Source: Burkholderia sp. OK233
GTDB taxonomy: Bacteria > Pseudomonadota > Gammaproteobacteria > Burkholderiales > Burkholderiaceae
Reading direction: 5' to 3'
Assembly: GCF_900230185.1 (NCBI RefSeq)
Contig: NZ_OCSR01000002.1
Location: forward strand, 248,001-312,000
Length of the DNA stretch: 64,000 bases
A program made the position numbers and the translations under genes. Positions 63,075 to 64,000 of the stretch are shown here, in pieces. Below the pieces are notes generated by a model, which worked only from the letters and a program-made list of their open reading frames with translations, was not told the origin of the DNA and made no database searches. Each line of letters begins with the position of its first letter. Position 1 is the stretch's first letter.

Positions 63075-63839
63075 ATGATTGCCTGGCCCCATCCTCCGGA
63101 AAAAATGCTCAAAAAAATTATCGACAACCCGGCAAAACGGTTGCTGGCGATTCTCCACGAATGCAAGGCGATCCCGCCCAATGAAACCTGCCGGAAGGCG
63201 TGGCAAACCGTCTTGAAGACTGAGGAAGAGGGGCAACTTCTCAGTCGGATTGCGAAAGTCCTTGACCTGTCCACGGACGTCACAGAAGTCATTAAGGAAA
63301 TTTTCCCTCGCCATCTGAACGCCATTCAAAACCTGCGGATTCAATTGCACGCCGGCATCACGCAACAGAACCTCAATGGGCAATGGTCCGCGTTCTTGCA
63401 GAATATTCCGGACCCCTCGATTGTCGCTTTGGAATTCGCGAGCAGCCTGCTCGACGAAAGGGAAGAACTCAAAGAGACTGCGGCCGACACGCTCGCCGAG
63501 CAGCGGGACGCGCTCTTCTCCCTTCGCTCGGAAATTGTCGCGGCGGACGACATTCCGGGCCAAGTGAAGCTGACGATCTTGCGCTATATCCAACGGCTGA
63601 TCGATAGCATCGACGAATACTTCATCACGGGCGTCTTCCCGGTTCTCGACGCGGCCAACACGGCGGTCGGTAACATCGCCTTCGACAAAGCGTATAACGC
63701 CGCATTGGAGCACACCGAGCCTGGAAGGAAGTTCGCCGCGTCGCTGAGCAATGTTGCGAACTCGGTGACCATTGCGACCGGAATTTTGCAGCTTGCAGAG
63801 CCCGTAAGCCATGTTTTCAAGCTGTTGGGTTTGGGCTAA
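63075..63839 (+). CDS. Hypothetical helical protein divergent from TrlF (about 254 aa)
   Basis: An all-helical product. From ATG 63075 it is MIAWPHPPEKMLKKIIDNPA and 234 more residues; from ATG 63018 it is 19 residues longer. No strong ribosome binding site decides. Features: KRLLAILHECKAIPPNETCR, FPRHLNAIQNLRIQLHAGIT, ALEFASSLLDEREELKETAA, and a hydrophobic C-terminal 35 residues (SLSNVANSVTIATGILQLAE, SHVFKLLGLG), which might form a membrane-active or membrane-binding helix. No family recognised. Beside TrlF, an effector or accessory role is conceivable; not shown. Confidence 0.6.
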   Translation: MIAWPHPPEKMLKKIIDNPAKRLLAILHECKAIPPNETCRKAWQTVLKTEEEGQLLSRIAKVLDLSTDVTEVIKEIFPRHLNAIQNLRIQLHAGITQQNLNGQWSAFLQNIPDPSIVALEFASSLLDEREELKETAADTLAEQRDALFSLRSEIVAADDIPGQVKLTILRYIQRLIDSIDEYFITGVFPVLDAANTAVGNIAFDKAYNAALEHTEPGRKFAASLSNVANSVTIATGILQLAEPVSHVFKLLGLG

Positions 63840-64000
63840 GCGATCTTCAGATTCGGTTGAATGAGCCCGTTTTCCTTTATACGAAGCCTTGGCTCGTCGG
63901 CGCCAGGTGTTTGATTTTCTCGGGTAAATTAGGCTGAGTCGGGGCGCGCGAGCTGATTCGCCGCCGCCCCTCCTTCCCTGCTACCGGCAGCTTGTCCACG
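63840..64000. other. Right edge, no gene seen
   Basis: No frame or repeat is supported in the last 160 bases. Confidence 0.4.

Noticed and set aside
1..64000. CRISPR arrays, tRNA and rRNA genes
   Set aside because: No regularly spaced repeats, cloverleaf-like stretches or rRNA signatures were seen when reading through; a dedicated search could still find a tRNA.

Overview
The window looks like an accessory-rich stretch of a high-GC betaproteobacterial replicon, most likely Paraburkholderia, Caballeronia or Burkholderia. The reasons are codon use and GC content, an adjacent rpfR/rpfF pair (the BDSF signalling module of that group), an intracellular PHA depolymerase, a DUF3096/DUF3309 small-protein neighbourhood, paired Hsp20 genes, and a KfrA-type gene beside a tyrosine recombinase. 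The last point suggests a chromid, megaplasmid or integrated plasmid segment. No rRNA, tRNA or CRISPR array was recognised.

Region 1 (about 1-10.3 kb) concerns cyclic-di-GMP and BDSF. It holds a REC-PAS-GGDEF-EAL protein whose receiver and EAL domains look inactive, an rpfR-like BDSF receptor gene broken by two frameshifts, an intact convergent rpfF (BDSF synthase), and a membrane-bound diguanylate cyclase. Small DUF2442 and Uma2-type genes lie between them.

Region 2 (10.9-16.3 kb) has a cold-shock gene with a clear terminator, transposase debris (IS4-like and ISKra4-like), a PHA depolymerase, small orphan ORFs, and a degenerate but end-complete ISKra4-family element.

Region 3 (16.5-29.8 kb) is a complete, tightly packed pelABCDEFG operon for the Pel exopolysaccharide. 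PelD carries a candidate c-di-GMP-binding RxxD motif. The cyclases of region 1 could therefore feed PelD, although rpfR, the natural link from BDSF to c-di-GMP, is broken here.

Region 4 (29.9-39.3 kb) is a stress and envelope patchwork: DUF3096, DUF3309, two Hsp20 genes behind a sigma32-like promoter, a glycosyltransferase, a frameshifted csbD, a histidine-kinase remnant, a ferredoxin missing one cluster cysteine, a truncated duplicate of the hsp20 5' region, a DUF892 ferritin-like protein, a ParB-like protein, and a DUF421 gene cut by an insertion sequence.

Region 5 (39.3-59 kb) contains three IS6-family copies (about 39.3, 44.9 and 58.2 kb). Between them lie a YciI-like protein, a beta-solenoid protein, a lipoprotein, a SYLF protein, a long leftward gene series (KfrA, four orphans, a DUF1841-like gene, HU, a YhcG/DUF1016 nuclease) divergent from a tyrosine recombinase, and a lower-GC island. 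The island encodes a papain-like-peptidase-domain protein, a small protein, a divergent STAND/AAA ATPase and a DUF3892 protein.

Region 6 (59.6-64 kb) has a TrlF-type PHP-plus-SMC-like ATPase and a divergent gene of unknown function. The best candidates for an undescribed system are the 54.0-58.1 kb island, the TrlF pair, and the KfrA-to-YhcG gene series with its recombinase.
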